A stretch of DNA of 64,000 nucleotides, from assembly GCF_023922585.1 (NCBI RefSeq), contig NZ_JAMFTN010000014.1, positions 477,108 to 541,107 of the forward strand, read 5' to 3'. The number at the start of each line of letters is the position of its first letter. The stretch's first letter is position 1. The notes beneath the pieces are model-generated. The model was given only the letters and a program-made list of their open reading frames with translations, had not been told where the DNA came from and ran no database searches. Source of the stretch: Aliidiomarina quisquiliarum. Lineage in GTDB: Bacteria > Pseudomonadota > Gammaproteobacteria > Enterobacterales > Alteromonadaceae. A program made the translations under genes and the position numbers. Below are positions 29,719-39,668 of this stretch, in pieces.

Positions 29719-30798
29719 CTAGCTGTGCTGGTGCGCAAAACGGGTCATAAAGTCAACCAATGCTTGTGCGCCCTCATAAGGCATTGCGTTATACATGCTC
29801 GCTCGCATACCGCCTACAAAACGGTGCCCTTTCAACGCTAACAAACCTTCTTGTGCTGCTTCTTGTAAAAACAAATCGTCGAGTGCGGCATTCTTTAACT
29901 GGAACGGCACATTCATTTTTGACCGGTTGTTCACATGAATTTTGTTTTGATAGAAACTTGAGTTATCTACACATTCGTATAACAAGGCCGACTTGCGATT
30001 ATTTAAGTCGGCCATCGCTTCCACACCACCTTCCGCTTTAAGCCACTTAAATACTTCGCCAGCTAAGTACCAAGCGAAGGTGTTTGGTGTGTTGTACATT
30101 GACTTCTCAGCCGCTTGCACTTGGTAGTTCATAATGGTGCACACACGGCTTTGTTGGGTTTCCAGTAGGTCTTTACGAATAATAACCACCGCCAAACCCG
30201 AAGGGCCAATATTTTTCTGGGCACCGGCATAGATAACGCCATACTGCGACACATCAATGGGCTCAGATAAAATAACGGAAGACATATCAACCACTATGGG
30301 GGCTTGCACCCTTGGCACTTGGTGAATAGCTATGCCATCAACGGTTTCATTTGGGCAATAGTGAAAATAGGCCGCCTGCTCGCTTAACGCCCATTGGTCT
30401 GCTGACTTCACCTGCTTTAAACCGTCTATTTCGGTCATTACGTCGAGCACATTTACCTGCTTTACGTATTTTTTCGCTTCTCGAATAGCAAAGTCCGACC
30501 AAGTTCCGGTGTTCAAATAGTCAACCGTAGCGGTAGGCCCTGCAAGGTTTTGTGCCACAGCAGAAAATTGGCCTCGGCCACCACCATGCATAAACAACAC
30601 GGCATAGTTGTCGGGTATGTTCATTAAGTCGCGTAAGTCTTGCTCGGCAACCTCGGTCATTTTTACATAAACCGGATCGCGGTGGCTCATTTCCATTACA
30701 GAAACACCCAAACCTTGCCAATCAAGTAATTCCGACTGCACTTTTTTAAGTACAGGAGCCGGCAGCATAGCCGGCCCCGCAGAGAAGTTATATACCAA
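29719..30798 (-). CDS. serC: Phosphoserine aminotransferase
   Basis: SerC makes O-phosphoserine from 3-phosphohydroxypyruvate and also serves pyridoxine synthesis. NFSAGPAMLP at the N-terminus, HGGGRGQF near 72 and the cofactor lysine in GAQKNIGPSG (about 195) are diagnostic. Length is 359 residues. The only start that keeps the conserved N-terminus is TTG at 30798, four bases after the gyrA stop, with AGAGGA inside the end of gyrA; translation is probably coupled to gyrA. Confidence 0.93.
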   Translation of the reverse strand: MVYNFSAGPAMLPAPVLKKVQSELLDWQGLGVSVMEMSHRDPVYVKMTEVAEQDLRDLMNIPDNYAVLFMHGGGRGQFSAVAQNLAGPTATVDYLNTGTWSDFAIREAKKYVKQVNVLDVMTEIDGLKQVKSADQWALSEQAAYFHYCPNETVDGIAIHQVPRVQAPIVVDMSSVILSEPIDVSQYGVIYAGAQKNIGPSGLAVVIIRKDLLETQQSRVCTIMNYQVQAAEKSMYNTPNTFAWYLAGEVFKWLKAEGGVEAMADLNNRKSALLYECVDNSSFYQNKIHVNNRSKMNVPFQLKNAALDDLFLQEAAQEGLLALKGHRFVGGMRASMYNAMPYEGAQALVDFMTRFAHQHS

Positions 30799-30802
30799 GG
30801 GA

Positions 30803-33502
30803 TTAGTCCTCTGTTAAATCGTCGCTAGCGTCGTCGGCTTCTGGTGCATCAGTGTCTGCAGCGGCTTCATCTAAACTTGTTTCTTGCTCTGCTTCCACAC
30901 CTTCTGGGTCTAGTAAAGCGTCGTCTTCGTCTATTTCCGCAATACGAGCAACCCCAACCACAACCTCTTCTTCAATGGTTCGAATTAAGGTTACACCTTG
31001 GGTGTTACGGCCTACTTGCGACACTTCATCTACCCGTGTTCTAACCAAGGTACCGCGATTACTAATCAGCATCAGGTGCTCACCTTCAACCACCTCTAGC
31101 GCACCAACCACACTACCGTTACGTTCGCTTACCTTAATAGAAATAACGCCCTTGGTAGCACGGTTTTTCATTGGGTATTCGCTTAGCAAAGTGCGTTTGC
31201 CGTAACCGTTCTCAGTAACGGTTAAAATGGCCGACTCAGCCACTACTTGGTCGCTTTCTTCAGTTTCAACCGCTTCGACACCACGGGGAATAATTAACGA
31301 CACAATACGCTCGCCTTCATCAAGGCGCATACCCCGTACCCCGGTGGCGGTGCGCCCCATGGAACGCACTTTGTCTTCATGAAAACGTACTGCTTTACCA
31401 GCGTCAGAAAACATCATCACTTCGTCACTTCCGTCGGTAATATCTACGCCAATGAGCTCGTCACCTTCAACTAAGTTTAGGGCGATTATTCCGCTTGAGC
31501 GTGGCCGTGAATAGTCCACTAAAGGTGTTTTCTTAATGGTGCCGTGGCGAGTTGCCATAATAATAAACTTGTCGTCGACAAAGTCTGAAATAGGCAATAT
31601 AGCGGTAATACGCTCATCTGTTTCCAGTGGCAACAAGTTCACAATGGGACGACCGCGAGCAGTGCGGCTAGCATAAGGCAACTGGTACGTTTTCATCCAG
31701 TACACACGGCCTGCGCTTGAGAAACAGAGAATGTTGTCGTGGGTATTTGCCACCAACAAGCGCTCTATGAAGTCTTCGTCTTTCATGCGCGTAGCTGCTT
31801 TACCGCGGCCCCCACGACGTTGCGCTTCATACTCGGTTAGCGGCTGATACTTCACATAACCTTCATGGGACAAAGTTACCACCACATCTTCTCGGTCAAT
31901 CAAGTCTTCCATGTTAATGTCGTGGCTAGCAGAGGTTATTTCGGTACGGCGATCGTCACCAAATTCGGCTTTAACTTCTTCAAGCTCTTCGCGAATAACT
32001 TCCATTAAACGCTCGGCGTTGTTTAGAATATAAAGTAGTTCTTCAATGGTGTTCAGTAAGTTCTGGTACTCGGCAAGAATTTTCTCGTGCTCTAACCCCG
32101 TTAAACGGTGTAAGCGCAAGTCAAGAATAGCCTGAGCTTGAACTTCGGTTAAACGATATTCGTTACTATTAATAATGCCATAATCGTCTTCAACCCACTC
32201 TGGGCGTGCTGCGTCAACACCAGCTCGCTCTAACATAGTGGCCACGTTACCTAAGGCCCAACCACGCTCCATAAGTTGCGCTTTTGCCTCAACCGGTGTC
32301 GGCGACGCTTTGATCAGCTCTATAATTTCATTAATGTTAGCTAGTGCAATTGCCAAACCTTCAAGGGTATGGGCCCGCTCACGCGCTCTGCGTAGTTCAT
32401 ACACCGTACGGCGAGTAACTACTTCACGGCGGTGAGTAATGAAGGCTTCCAGAATTTCCGGCAAGCTGAACAATTTCGGTTGGCCTTTGTCGAGGGCAAC
32501 CATATTCATACCAAACGACACCTGCATTTGGGTATTGCGGTACAGTTGGTTGAGCATGATGTCGCCCGACTCGCCACGGCGCATTTCAATAACGATACGC
32601 ATACCGTCTTTGTCCGACTCGTCGCGTAAAGCACTAATACCTTCAATTTTTTTGTCTTTAACCAGCTCGGCAATTTTTTCAATCAGTTTCGCTTTGTTCA
32701 CTTGGTACGGTAGTTCATGAACAATAATAGTTTCGCGGCCTGACTTTTCGTCTACTTCAACTTCAGCGCGGGCACGAATATAAATAATGCCTCGGCCGGT
32801 GGTGTAAGCGTCGATAATACCTTGGCGGCCAGAGAGAATACCTGCGGTGGGGAAGTCTGGGCCTGGAATGTATTCCATTAGCTCTGGCAGGGTAATGTCA
32901 GGCTTATCAATCATCGCTAAACAACCGTCTATCACTTCGTTTAGGTTGTGCGGTGGAATGTTGGTAGCCATGCCCACCGCTATACCCGACGAGCCGTTGG
33001 CAAGTAGGTTAGGAATACGGGTTGGCAACACGTCTGGAATTTGCTCGGTACCGTCGTAGTTGGGGACAAAGTCAACGGTTTCTTTTTCTAAGTCGGCTAG
33101 CAGCTGATGGGCAATTTTTGACATGCGCACTTCGGTATAACGCATTGCTGCAGCCGAGTCGCCGTCTACTGAGCCAAAGTTACCTTGGCCATCAGCCAGC
33201 ATGTAACGTAGCGAAAATGGCTGCGCCATACGGACAATGGTGTCATACACAGCGGAATCGCCATGGGGATGGTATTTACCGATTACATCACCCACTAAGC
33301 GGGCAGATTTCTTATACGGTTTGTTAAAGTCGTTCCCTAATACATTCATCGCGAAGAGTACACGGCGGTGAACTGGCTTTAGTCCGTCTCGAACATCGGG
33401 TAAAGCACGACCAATTATAACGCTCATCGCGTAATCTAAATACGAGTTTTTAAGCTCGTCTTCGATATTGACCGGTACAACTTCGTTGGCAAGATCGCTC
33501 AT
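30803..33502 (-). CDS. gyrA: DNA gyrase subunit A
   Basis: GyrA is the breakage-reunion subunit of gyrase. The catalytic tyrosine is Tyr122 (AMRYTEV). Residues of the quinolone-resistance region use E. coli numbering exactly and are unmutated: Ser83 and Asp87 in [10 protein letters not shown]. The C-terminal DNA-wrapping propeller includes the GyrA box QRRGGRGK near residue 561. The 899-residue protein ends in an acidic tail. It starts divergently from ubiG. Confidence 0.97.
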   Translation of the reverse strand: MSDLANEVVPVNIEDELKNSYLDYAMSVIIGRALPDVRDGLKPVHRRVLFAMNVLGNDFNKPYKKSARLVGDVIGKYHPHGDSAVYDTIVRMAQPFSLRYMLADGQGNFGSVDGDSAAAMRYTEVRMSKIAHQLLADLEKETVDFVPNYDGTEQIPDVLPTRIPNLLANGSSGIAVGMATNIPPHNLNEVIDGCLAMIDKPDITLPELMEYIPGPDFPTAGILSGRQGIIDAYTTGRGIIYIRARAEVEVDEKSGRETIIVHELPYQVNKAKLIEKIAELVKDKKIEGISALRDESDKDGMRIVIEMRRGESGDIMLNQLYRNTQMQVSFGMNMVALDKGQPKLFSLPEILEAFITHRREVVTRRTVYELRRARERAHTLEGLAIALANINEIIELIKASPTPVEAKAQLMERGWALGNVATMLERAGVDAARPEWVEDDYGIINSNEYRLTEVQAQAILDLRLHRLTGLEHEKILAEYQNLLNTIEELLYILNNAERLMEVIREELEEVKAEFGDDRRTEITSASHDINMEDLIDREDVVVTLSHEGYVKYQPLTEYEAQRRGGRGKAATRMKDEDFIERLLVANTHDNILCFSSAGRVYWMKTYQLPYASRTARGRPIVNLLPLETDERITAILPISDFVDDKFIIMATRHGTIKKTPLVDYSRPRSSGIIALNLVEGDELIGVDITDGSDEVMMFSDAGKAVRFHEDKVRSMGRTATGVRGMRLDEGERIVSLIIPRGVEAVETEESDQVVAESAILTVTENGYGKRTLLSEYPMKNRATKGVISIKVSERNGSVVGALEVVEGEHLMLISNRGTLVRTRVDEVSQVGRNTQGVTLIRTIEEEVVVGVARIAEIDEDDALLDPEGVEAEQETSLDEAAADTDAPEADDASDDLTED

Positions 33503-33690
33503 ATATTATTTTCCTGAATCAATCGACTTCATCTTTATAGTTATGCGTCAAAATACCATTGCGGTAGATGTAAACAGCATACCATAAACTTGATTTTATG
33601 GCACGTCCATATCGAAGCCCTATCTAGTTTACTTTGTTCAGCTGAGGTAGACTGTGGCCCTTACTCGTTAGAAATATAAAGAGGCCAAAG

Positions 33691-34416
33691 GTGAGCCAAT
33701 TCGCCAATGTAGACCCCACAGAAATTGAAAAATTTAACGCTATGGCATCCCGTTGGTGGGATCCAGAAGGCGACTTTAAGCCGCTGCATAAAATAAACCC
33801 CTTGCGCGTTCAGTTTATCGACCAACATGGTGCAGGTTTAGCAGGCAAACAAATACTCGACGTGGGTTGTGGGGGTGGTTTACTCACTGAAGCCATGGCC
33901 CAAGCCGGCGGTCAGGTAACAGGTATCGACATGAGCCCTGAAGCCCTTTCAGTTGCTCGTTTACATGCCCTTGAAAGCCAATTGACAATTAACTACCAGC
34001 AAATTACCGCTGAAGAATTTGCTAGCCAACACGCGGGTACCTTCGACCTTGTTACTTGCTTAGAAATGCTTGAGCATGTGCCAGACCCTGCAGCCGTAGT
34101 GAGCGCCTGTGCACAACTGGTTAAGCCTGGCGGCAAAGTTATTTTCTCTACTTTGAACCGTACCCTAAAAGCAAAATTGCTTGGTGTTTACTTGGCCGAG
34201 TATGTATTGCAATGGCTACCTAAAGGCACTCACGACGCGGCTAAATTCATTCGCCCTTCCGAGCTAGTACGAGCGGCCGAAAATGCTGGCTTGGTCGCCA
34301 ACGCCATGACCGGCATTCATTATAACCCACTTACGTCGAGTTTCTTTTTAAGCGATCGCAATGTCGACGTGAATTATTTACTTGCCTGCCACAAGCCACT
34401 AGCAACCAACGAATAA
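33691..34416 (+). CDS. ubiG: Ubiquinone O-methyltransferase UbiG
   Basis: UbiG performs both O-methylations in ubiquinone synthesis. The SAM-binding motif LDVGCGGG is near residue 57, EMLEHVPDP near 125 and the C-terminal membrane-binding [12 protein letters not shown] is conserved. The N-terminus ([20 protein letters not shown]) is typical. Length is 241 residues. The start is GTG at 33691, preceded by AGAGG. It lies divergent to gyrA, and a HAD phosphatase gene follows after 14 bases. Confidence 0.95.
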   Translation: MSQFANVDPTEIEKFNAMASRWWDPEGDFKPLHKINPLRVQFIDQHGAGLAGKQILDVGCGGGLLTEAMAQAGGQVTGIDMSPEALSVARLHALESQLTINYQQITAEEFASQHAGTFDLVTCLEMLEHVPDPAAVVSACAQLVKPGGKVIFSTLNRTLKAKLLGVYLAEYVLQWLPKGTHDAAKFIRPSELVRAAENAGLVANAMTGIHYNPLTSSFFLSDRNVDVNYLLACHKPLATNE

Positions 34417-34430
34417 AGCGAGCACAGCAC

Positions 34431-35105
34431 ATGCCTTTTACCACTAAGCCTTGTCAAGCCATTCTCTTTGATCTCGATGGCACCTTACTCGATACCGCTG
34501 CCGATTTAGGCTTAGCCTTAAATGCTATGTTAGCAGAACGCAATATGCCGGTTTTACCCCACCAAGTTATTCGCCCATTGGCTTCACATGGTTCCCACGG
34601 GTTATTAACGGCGGGTTTTGGCAATGCATATAGTGCCGCTTCAAGCGCGCAGCAAAGCCAACTTAAAGCTGAGTTTTTAACCCGCTACGGAGAAAATGTG
34701 TGCGTTGCAACTAGCTGGTTTGAAGGCGTTGAAACCCTGCTCGAGCAACTTAATTCAAAAGGGATTGTTTGCGGTATCGTTACTAACAAGCCCGATCAAT
34801 TTACTCAACCTATTGTGGCTGCTTTTCCATTACTGGCACAAATGCCGGTGGTAGTTAGTGGCGACACCCTAACAGTGGCCAAGCCCCGCCCTGAACCCTT
34901 ATTGTATGCGGCCAAACAAATACAAATAGCCCCCGAGCATTGTTGGTATGTGGGCGACGCCGAACGAGACATTATTGCTGGTCGAGCAGCGGGCATGACC
35001 ACTTTTTTAGCCGAATGGGGTTATATTAGTACCACCGATGCGCCCGAAACTTGGGCCGCCGATTACCACCTTGCGCAACCGGAGCAGCTATTACATAGTA
35101 TTTAA
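34431..35105 (+). CDS. HAD phosphatase, MupP or phosphoglycolate phosphatase
   Basis: A 224-residue haloacid dehalogenase-type phosphatase with LFDLDGTLLDT (catalytic aspartates near residues 14 and 16), VTNKP near 121, a lysine in VAKPRPEP near 149 and WYVGDAERD near 174. By sequence alone it could be Gph. Its place directly after ubiG and near gyrA, however, matches Pseudomonas mupP, which removes phosphate from N-acetylmuramate 6-phosphate in cell-wall recycling. I favour MupP on context but cannot prove it. Confidence 0.75.
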   Translation: MPFTTKPCQAILFDLDGTLLDTAADLGLALNAMLAERNMPVLPHQVIRPLASHGSHGLLTAGFGNAYSAASSAQQSQLKAEFLTRYGENVCVATSWFEGVETLLEQLNSKGIVCGIVTNKPDQFTQPIVAAFPLLAQMPVVVSGDTLTVAKPRPEPLLYAAKQIQIAPEHCWYVGDAERDIIAGRAAGMTTFLAEWGYISTTDAPETWAADYHLAQPEQLLHSI

Positions 35106-35330
35106 GCAGCCTTTAATGCATGTGTTATAACCCTTCTGTTATATACAAAACGAACGATTCCGCCGCGGCTGCCCCAACCATAGAATTAATTTCTAGGGCT
35201 TTACAATTGCGAAAATGACAGCAAAGCCGCGTCACTCAAGCAAAACAAAATTTTCAATCCATTTGGGTGTTTTTATTTTCATAATTTGCCTTGATCGAAG
35301 TCCACTTCCTGACTAAAGTAGCCCTCATAC
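35106..35330 (+). other. Non-coding stretch upstream of the nrd control region
   Basis: This is the first part of the 367-bp gap before nrdA. I find no open reading frame, terminator with a T tract or recognisable operator here, although the end of the ubiG transcript must lie within it. Confidence 0.5.
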
Positions 35331-35333
35331 CAA

Positions 35334-35349
35334 ACACTATATGTTGTGT
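35334..35349 (+). promoter_or_regulatory. NrdR box 1
   Basis: ACACTATATGTTGTGT matches the palindromic NrdR consensus (ACACTATATATAGTGT-like). It shares an identical 14-base core with box 2. NrdR is the ATP/dATP-dependent repressor of ribonucleotide reductase genes. Confidence 0.88.
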
Positions 35350-35375
35350 CCTTTTGGCAACTGCTGCCGAAATGA

Positions 35376-35391
35376 CCACTATATGTTGTGA
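35376..35391 (+). promoter_or_regulatory. NrdR box 2
   Basis: CCACTATATGTTGTGA repeats the core of box 1 exactly 42 bases downstream, about four helical turns. A -35-like TTGGCA (35354-35359) sits between the boxes, and the TATATG of this box may serve as the -10, so NrdR binding would cover the promoter. Confidence 0.85.
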
Positions 35392-35472
35392 CCGCAAATA
35401 ATAATGCCACAAGCCCCGAACACTCGGGCAATGCCAACATATAAGTGATAACAAAAACCTAATGAGGGAGCC

Positions 35473-37809
35473 ATGAACCAGTCTATTCAGGTAACAAAAC
35501 GGAACGGCCGCCGCGAAGCGCTAGATCTTGATAAAATACATCGCGTGGTTGGCTGGGCTGCAGAAGGTTTAAATAACGTTTCTGTGTCTCAAGTAGAAAT
35601 CAACTCACAAATTCAATTTTATGACGGTATGCGTACCGACATTATTCACGAAACACTGATTAAGTCAGCCGCCGACCTAATTTCTGAAGAGTCACCCGAC
35701 TACCAGTATATGTCAGCCCGCTTAGCTATTTTCCACCTGCGGAAAAAAGCTTATGGTCAGTTCGAACCGCCTCATTTGTACGACCAAGTTACTAAAATGG
35801 TGGCACTTAAACGCTACGACAAGCACTTGCTAGAAGACTACAGCCAAGAAGAATTCGAGCAAATGAATAGCTTTATTGATCACAGCCGTGATCTTAAGTT
35901 TTCTTATGCAGCGGTAAAACAACTGGAAGGTAAATATTTAGTTCAAGACCGGGTAACCGACCAAATTTTTGAAAGCGCTCAGTTTTTATATATGCTTGTT
36001 GCCGCATGCTTGTTTGCCACCTACCCCAAAAGCACTCGGCTTGATTATGTGCGTCGTTTTTACGATGCAGCTTCAACATTTAAAATTTCTTTACCTACTC
36101 CTATTATGGCTGGTGTACGTACGCCTACCCGCCAGTTTAGTTCATGTGTACTCATAGAAGCAGACGACAGCCTCGACTCAATTAACGCCACTGCCAGCGC
36201 CATTGTAAAGTATGTTTCACAGCGGGCAGGTATTGGTATTAACGCTGGCCGTATTCGTGCCTTAGGTAGCCCTATTCGTGGCGGTGAAGCCTTCCATACA
36301 GGCTGTATTCCATTCTTTAAATACTTCCAAACAGCGGTAAAAAGCTGTTCGCAAGGTGGGGTTCGCGGCGGTGCTGCCACGTTATTTTACCCACTGTGGC
36401 ACTTAGAAGTTGAGTCGTTACTGGTTCTGAAGAACAACCGCGGCGTTGAAGAAAACCGGGTTCGCCATCTCGACTATGGCGTGCAGTTTAACCGTGTGAT
36501 GTATCAGCGCTTAATTAAAGACGACTACATTACTTTGTTTAGCCCTTCAGACACGCCTGGCCTATACGACGCTTTCTTTGCCGACCAAGACGAGTTCGAG
36601 CGTTTATACGTTAAGTACGAAAACGACGACAACATTCGTAAGAAGCGGGTAAAAGCCGTCGATTTATTCAGTTTGTTTATGCAGGAGCGTGCCGGTACGG
36701 GTCGTATTTACTTACAAAACGTCGACCACACCAATAACCATAGCCCCTTCGACGCAACAGTAGCGCCTATTCGCCAAAGTAATCTATGTTTAGAAATAGC
36801 ATTACCCACCAAACCGTTAAACCATATTAATGACGAAGAAGGTGAAATTGCCTTATGTACTCTGTCGGCCTTTAACTTGGGTGAAATTAAGTCCCTCGAC
36901 GACTTTGAAGAGCTGGCCGATTTGTCGGTGCGGGCGCTCGACAGCTTACTCGACTACCAAGACTACCCTATTCCTGCGGCGTATAACGCTAGCATGAATC
37001 GTCGTACTTTAGGTATTGGGGTAATTAACTTTGCTTATTACTTAGCTAAAAACGGTGTGCGTTACTCCGACGGCAGTGCCAATAACTTAGTTCACCGCAC
37101 CTTTGAAGCTATGCAGTACTACTTGATGAAAGCTTCAAACGAACTAGCAAAAGAAAAAGGTGCTTGCCCTAAATTCAACGAAACGAAAACATCGAAAGGT
37201 ATTTTACCTATCGATACTTACAAAAAAGACGTGGACGGTATTTGTTCAGAACCATTGCATTACGACTGGGAAGCCTTGCGCGAATCAATCAAAGAACATG
37301 GCATGCGTAACTCCACCCTGTCGGCTTTAATGCCTTCTGAAACCTCGTCGCAAATTTCCAATGCCACCAATGGCATTGAGCCGCCCCGTGGTCATATTTC
37401 GGTGAAGTCGTCGAAAGACGGCATTATGAAGCAAGTAGTGCCCGAGTTTGAGCGCTTAAAAGACCAATACGAACTGCTTTGGACCATTCCTAATAATAAA
37501 GGCTACCTAGACTTAGTTGCCATTATGCAGAAGTTTGTCGACCAAACCATTTCGGCCAACACCAACTACGACCCTAACAAGTTTGAAGGTGGTCGGGTAC
37601 CAATGCGCCAGCTACTGCAAGACTTGCTTTATGCATACAAGCTCGGCGTAAAAACCCTGTATTACCACAACACCCGCGACGGCTCTTCAGACAACCAAAC
37701 CGACTTGTCGCCTGCTGTTCGTAAAGAAATGGTAGAAAATGCCAATGCTGCAGTAACAGTTATTGTCGAAGACGATGAAGACTGTGAAGGCGGCGCTTGT
37801 AAAATTTAA
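35473..37809 (+). CDS. nrdA: Ribonucleoside-diphosphate reductase class Ia, alpha subunit
   Basis: NrdA reduces ribonucleoside diphosphates to deoxyribonucleotides. An N-terminal ATP-cone (about 5-95) provides dATP feedback inhibition. Active-site cysteines are in FSSCVLIE (about 225), NLCLEIALP (about 438) and ALCTLSAFN (about 460), and the C-terminal shuttle pair is CEGGAC. Length is 778 residues. AGGGAG precedes the ATG. It is followed by nrdB, yfaE and grxA, a complete reductase set. Confidence 0.97.
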   Translation: MNQSIQVTKRNGRREALDLDKIHRVVGWAAEGLNNVSVSQVEINSQIQFYDGMRTDIIHETLIKSAADLISEESPDYQYMSARLAIFHLRKKAYGQFEPPHLYDQVTKMVALKRYDKHLLEDYSQEEFEQMNSFIDHSRDLKFSYAAVKQLEGKYLVQDRVTDQIFESAQFLYMLVAACLFATYPKSTRLDYVRRFYDAASTFKISLPTPIMAGVRTPTRQFSSCVLIEADDSLDSINATASAIVKYVSQRAGIGINAGRIRALGSPIRGGEAFHTGCIPFFKYFQTAVKSCSQGGVRGGAATLFYPLWHLEVESLLVLKNNRGVEENRVRHLDYGVQFNRVMYQRLIKDDYITLFSPSDTPGLYDAFFADQDEFERLYVKYENDDNIRKKRVKAVDLFSLFMQERAGTGRIYLQNVDHTNNHSPFDATVAPIRQSNLCLEIALPTKPLNHINDEEGEIALCTLSAFNLGEIKSLDDFEELADLSVRALDSLLDYQDYPIPAAYNASMNRRTLGIGVINFAYYLAKNGVRYSDGSANNLVHRTFEAMQYYLMKASNELAKEKGACPKFNETKTSKGILPIDTYKKDVDGICSEPLHYDWEALRESIKEHGMRNSTLSALMPSETSSQISNATNGIEPPRGHISVKSSKDGIMKQVVPEFERLKDQYELLWTIPNNKGYLDLVAIMQKFVDQTISANTNYDPNKFEGGRVPMRQLLQDLLYAYKLGVKTLYYHNTRDGSSDNQTDLSPAVRKEMVENANAAVTVIVEDDEDCEGGACKI

Positions 37810-37825
37810 GCTAGCTGAGGTCATT

Positions 37826-38956
37826 ATGCGCTATACAACATTTAATCAAACAAACGTGAATCCACTGGGCGAGCCGATGTTTTTCGGCAACTCAGTAAAC
37901 GTTGCTCGGTACGACCAACAACGCCACCCTATTTTTGAAAAACTGATTGAAAAGCAACTGAGCTTCTTCTGGCGCCCAGAAGAAGTTGATGTCAGCCGCG
38001 ACCGTGTCGACTTTCAAAGCATGACAGACAGTGAAAAGCACATTTTCATTTCTAACTTGCAGTACCAAACTTTACTTGACTCGGTACAAGGTCGTAGCCC
38101 GAACATTGCTTTTTTACCGATAGTGTCGTTACCTGAACTTGAAACCTGGATAGAAACCTGGAGTTTTTCAGAAACTATTCACTCCCGTTCATACACGCAT
38201 ATTTTGCGTAATATTTTTACCGATCCTGGTAGCATTTTCGACGACATTGTTACCAATGAACATATTCGTAAACGCGCCACCGACATTTCTAAATACTACG
38301 ACGACCTTATTTTTTATGTGCAACTACTCCAGGTGCATGGCGTAGGTGATATTGAAATTGACGGTGAAGTTCACGACGTGAGTATTCGTAACTTGAAGCG
38401 TAAGTTGTACTTGTGCATGAACTCGGTAAACGCACTGGAAGCAATACGTTTCTATGTTAGCTTTGCCTGTACCTTTGCCTTTGCTGAACGTGAAGTAATG
38501 GAAGGTAGTTCAAAAATAATTCGCCTTATTGCGCGCGACGAAAACTTACACGTTACCTCTACCCAGCACATAATTAACTTGTGGCAACATGGCGATGACG
38601 ACCCTGAAATGAAAGAAGTAGCAGAAGAATGTCGTGAAGAAGCCTTCAACATTTTTGTTTCAGCTGTAGAGCAAGAAAAAGAATGGGCCAGCTATTTGTT
38701 TGAAAACGGCTCGATGATAGGTTTAAACAAAGAAATTCTTTGCCAATACGTTGAGTACATAGCCAACTTGCGTATGCAAGCTATTGGCTTCGAACCCCAC
38801 TACAAACAAATTAGCAACCCACTACCTTGGATGAACAAATACTTGGTTTCCGACAACGTACAGGTGGCACCACAAGAGTCAGAAATTAGCTCGTATTTAG
38901 TGGGCCAAATTGACAGCGAAGTAAGCGCCGGAGACTTTGGAGACTTTGACTTATAA
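37826..38956 (+). CDS. nrdB: Ribonucleoside-diphosphate reductase class Ia, beta subunit
   Basis: NrdB holds the di-iron tyrosyl radical needed by NrdA. The radical tyrosine is in HSRSYTHIL (about Tyr123), iron ligands are in SFSETIHSR and [11 protein letters not shown], and the chain is 376 residues, as in E. coli. The ORF is open further upstream inside nrdA, but ATG at 37826 (MRYTTFNQ) follows GAGG and matches the family. It begins 16 bases after nrdA. Confidence 0.96.
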   Translation: MRYTTFNQTNVNPLGEPMFFGNSVNVARYDQQRHPIFEKLIEKQLSFFWRPEEVDVSRDRVDFQSMTDSEKHIFISNLQYQTLLDSVQGRSPNIAFLPIVSLPELETWIETWSFSETIHSRSYTHILRNIFTDPGSIFDDIVTNEHIRKRATDISKYYDDLIFYVQLLQVHGVGDIEIDGEVHDVSIRNLKRKLYLCMNSVNALEAIRFYVSFACTFAFAEREVMEGSSKIIRLIARDENLHVTSTQHIINLWQHGDDDPEMKEVAEECREEAFNIFVSAVEQEKEWASYLFENGSMIGLNKEILCQYVEYIANLRMQAIGFEPHYKQISNPLPWMNKYLVSDNVQVAPQESEISSYLVGQIDSEVSAGDFGDFDL

Positions 38957-38961
38957 TAGTT

Positions 38962-39225
38962 ATGTCTTCCACATACAAGGTTCAGGTAAATAAACTACCG
39001 GTGGTTGAAATTGCCACCGGTCAGTCAAAAACTTTACTACAAGCGCTTGAGGCGGCTGGTGTTGTGCTTGAATACCATTGCCGCACCGGCTTTTGTGGAG
39101 CTTGCCGTAGTACGTTAAAGTCGGGCGCAGTAGACTACTTGAACGAGCCCTTAGCCTATATACGCCCTGGCGAAATTCTTCCTTGTGTTTGTATTGCTAA
39201 AAGCGATCTGGTTATCGACCATTAA
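38962..39225 (+). CDS. yfaE: 2Fe-2S ferredoxin YfaE
   Basis: YfaE reduces the di-iron centre of NrdB to maintain or rebuild the tyrosyl radical. The 87-residue plant-type ferredoxin shows the cluster cysteines CRTGFCGAC and a later CVC. It begins five bases after nrdB, the same arrangement as in E. coli, which supports this specific role. Confidence 0.93.
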   Translation: MSSTYKVQVNKLPVVEIATGQSKTLLQALEAAGVVLEYHCRTGFCGACRSTLKSGAVDYLNEPLAYIRPGEILPCVCIAKSDLVIDH

Positions 39226-39279
39226 TTATCTGCCTTAGCCTAAAAGCGAAAAATCGAACGGCGGAATCGCTATACTCAA

Positions 39280-39309
39280 TTGTTCACACGGTTACTTAAA
39301 TGGCATAAT
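39280..39309 (+). promoter_or_regulatory. Possible promoter of grxA
   Basis: TTGTTC (39280-39285) and CATAAT (39304-39309) are separated by 18 bases, 31 bases before the grxA ATG. The -10 is good and the -35 poor. It would let grxA be made independently of the nrd operon. Confidence 0.4.
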
Positions 39310-39340
39310 AGACACCGTTTAAAAATTAAAGGAGTACCTA

Positions 39341-39604
39341 ATGCTAACCGTTATTTTTGGAAGAGATTCCTGCCCGTATTGTGTTCGCGCTAAACAAATT
39401 GCTGAAACCCTTAGCAACAACCGCGACGACTTTGAATACAATTACATTGATATTATTGCCGAAGGCATTAGCCGTGCTGACTTAGAAAAAACAATTGGCA
39501 AGCCGGTTTTAACCGTACCGCAAATTTTTATCGATGAAAAACATATCGGTGGCTGTGATGAATTTGAAGCTTATGCGAAAGAGCATTTGGGCCTTTACGC
39601 TTAA
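39341..39604 (+). CDS. grxA: Glutaredoxin 1
   Basis: GrxA reduces class Ia ribonucleotide reductase with glutathione. The redox motif CPYC is at about residues 11-14, the glutathione-binding TVPQIFID near 60 and IGGCDEF near 70. The 87-residue chain aligns with E. coli GrxA (85), rather than the GrxC type. AAAGGAG precedes the start. It lies 115 bases after yfaE, possibly with its own promoter. Confidence 0.93.
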   Translation: MLTVIFGRDSCPYCVRAKQIAETLSNNRDDFEYNYIDIIAEGISRADLEKTIGKPVLTVPQIFIDEKHIGGCDEFEAYAKEHLGLYA

Positions 39605-39634
39605 GCTGTGGTTGAATGAAGTTGATACCATAAA

Positions 39635-39656
39635 ACCCTGCCAAGGCAGGGTTTTC
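39635..39656 (+). terminator. Intrinsic terminator between grxA and hrpA
   Basis: ACCCTGCC (39635-39642) pairs with GGCAGGGT (39645-39652); T follows on the plus strand and A precedes, so it can serve both convergent genes. Confidence 0.82.
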
Positions 39657-39668
39657 TTTGACAAATAT

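Noticed and set aside
30803-33502. Possible quinolone-resistance change in gyrA
   Set aside because: Ser83 and Asp87 are both the susceptible-type residues.
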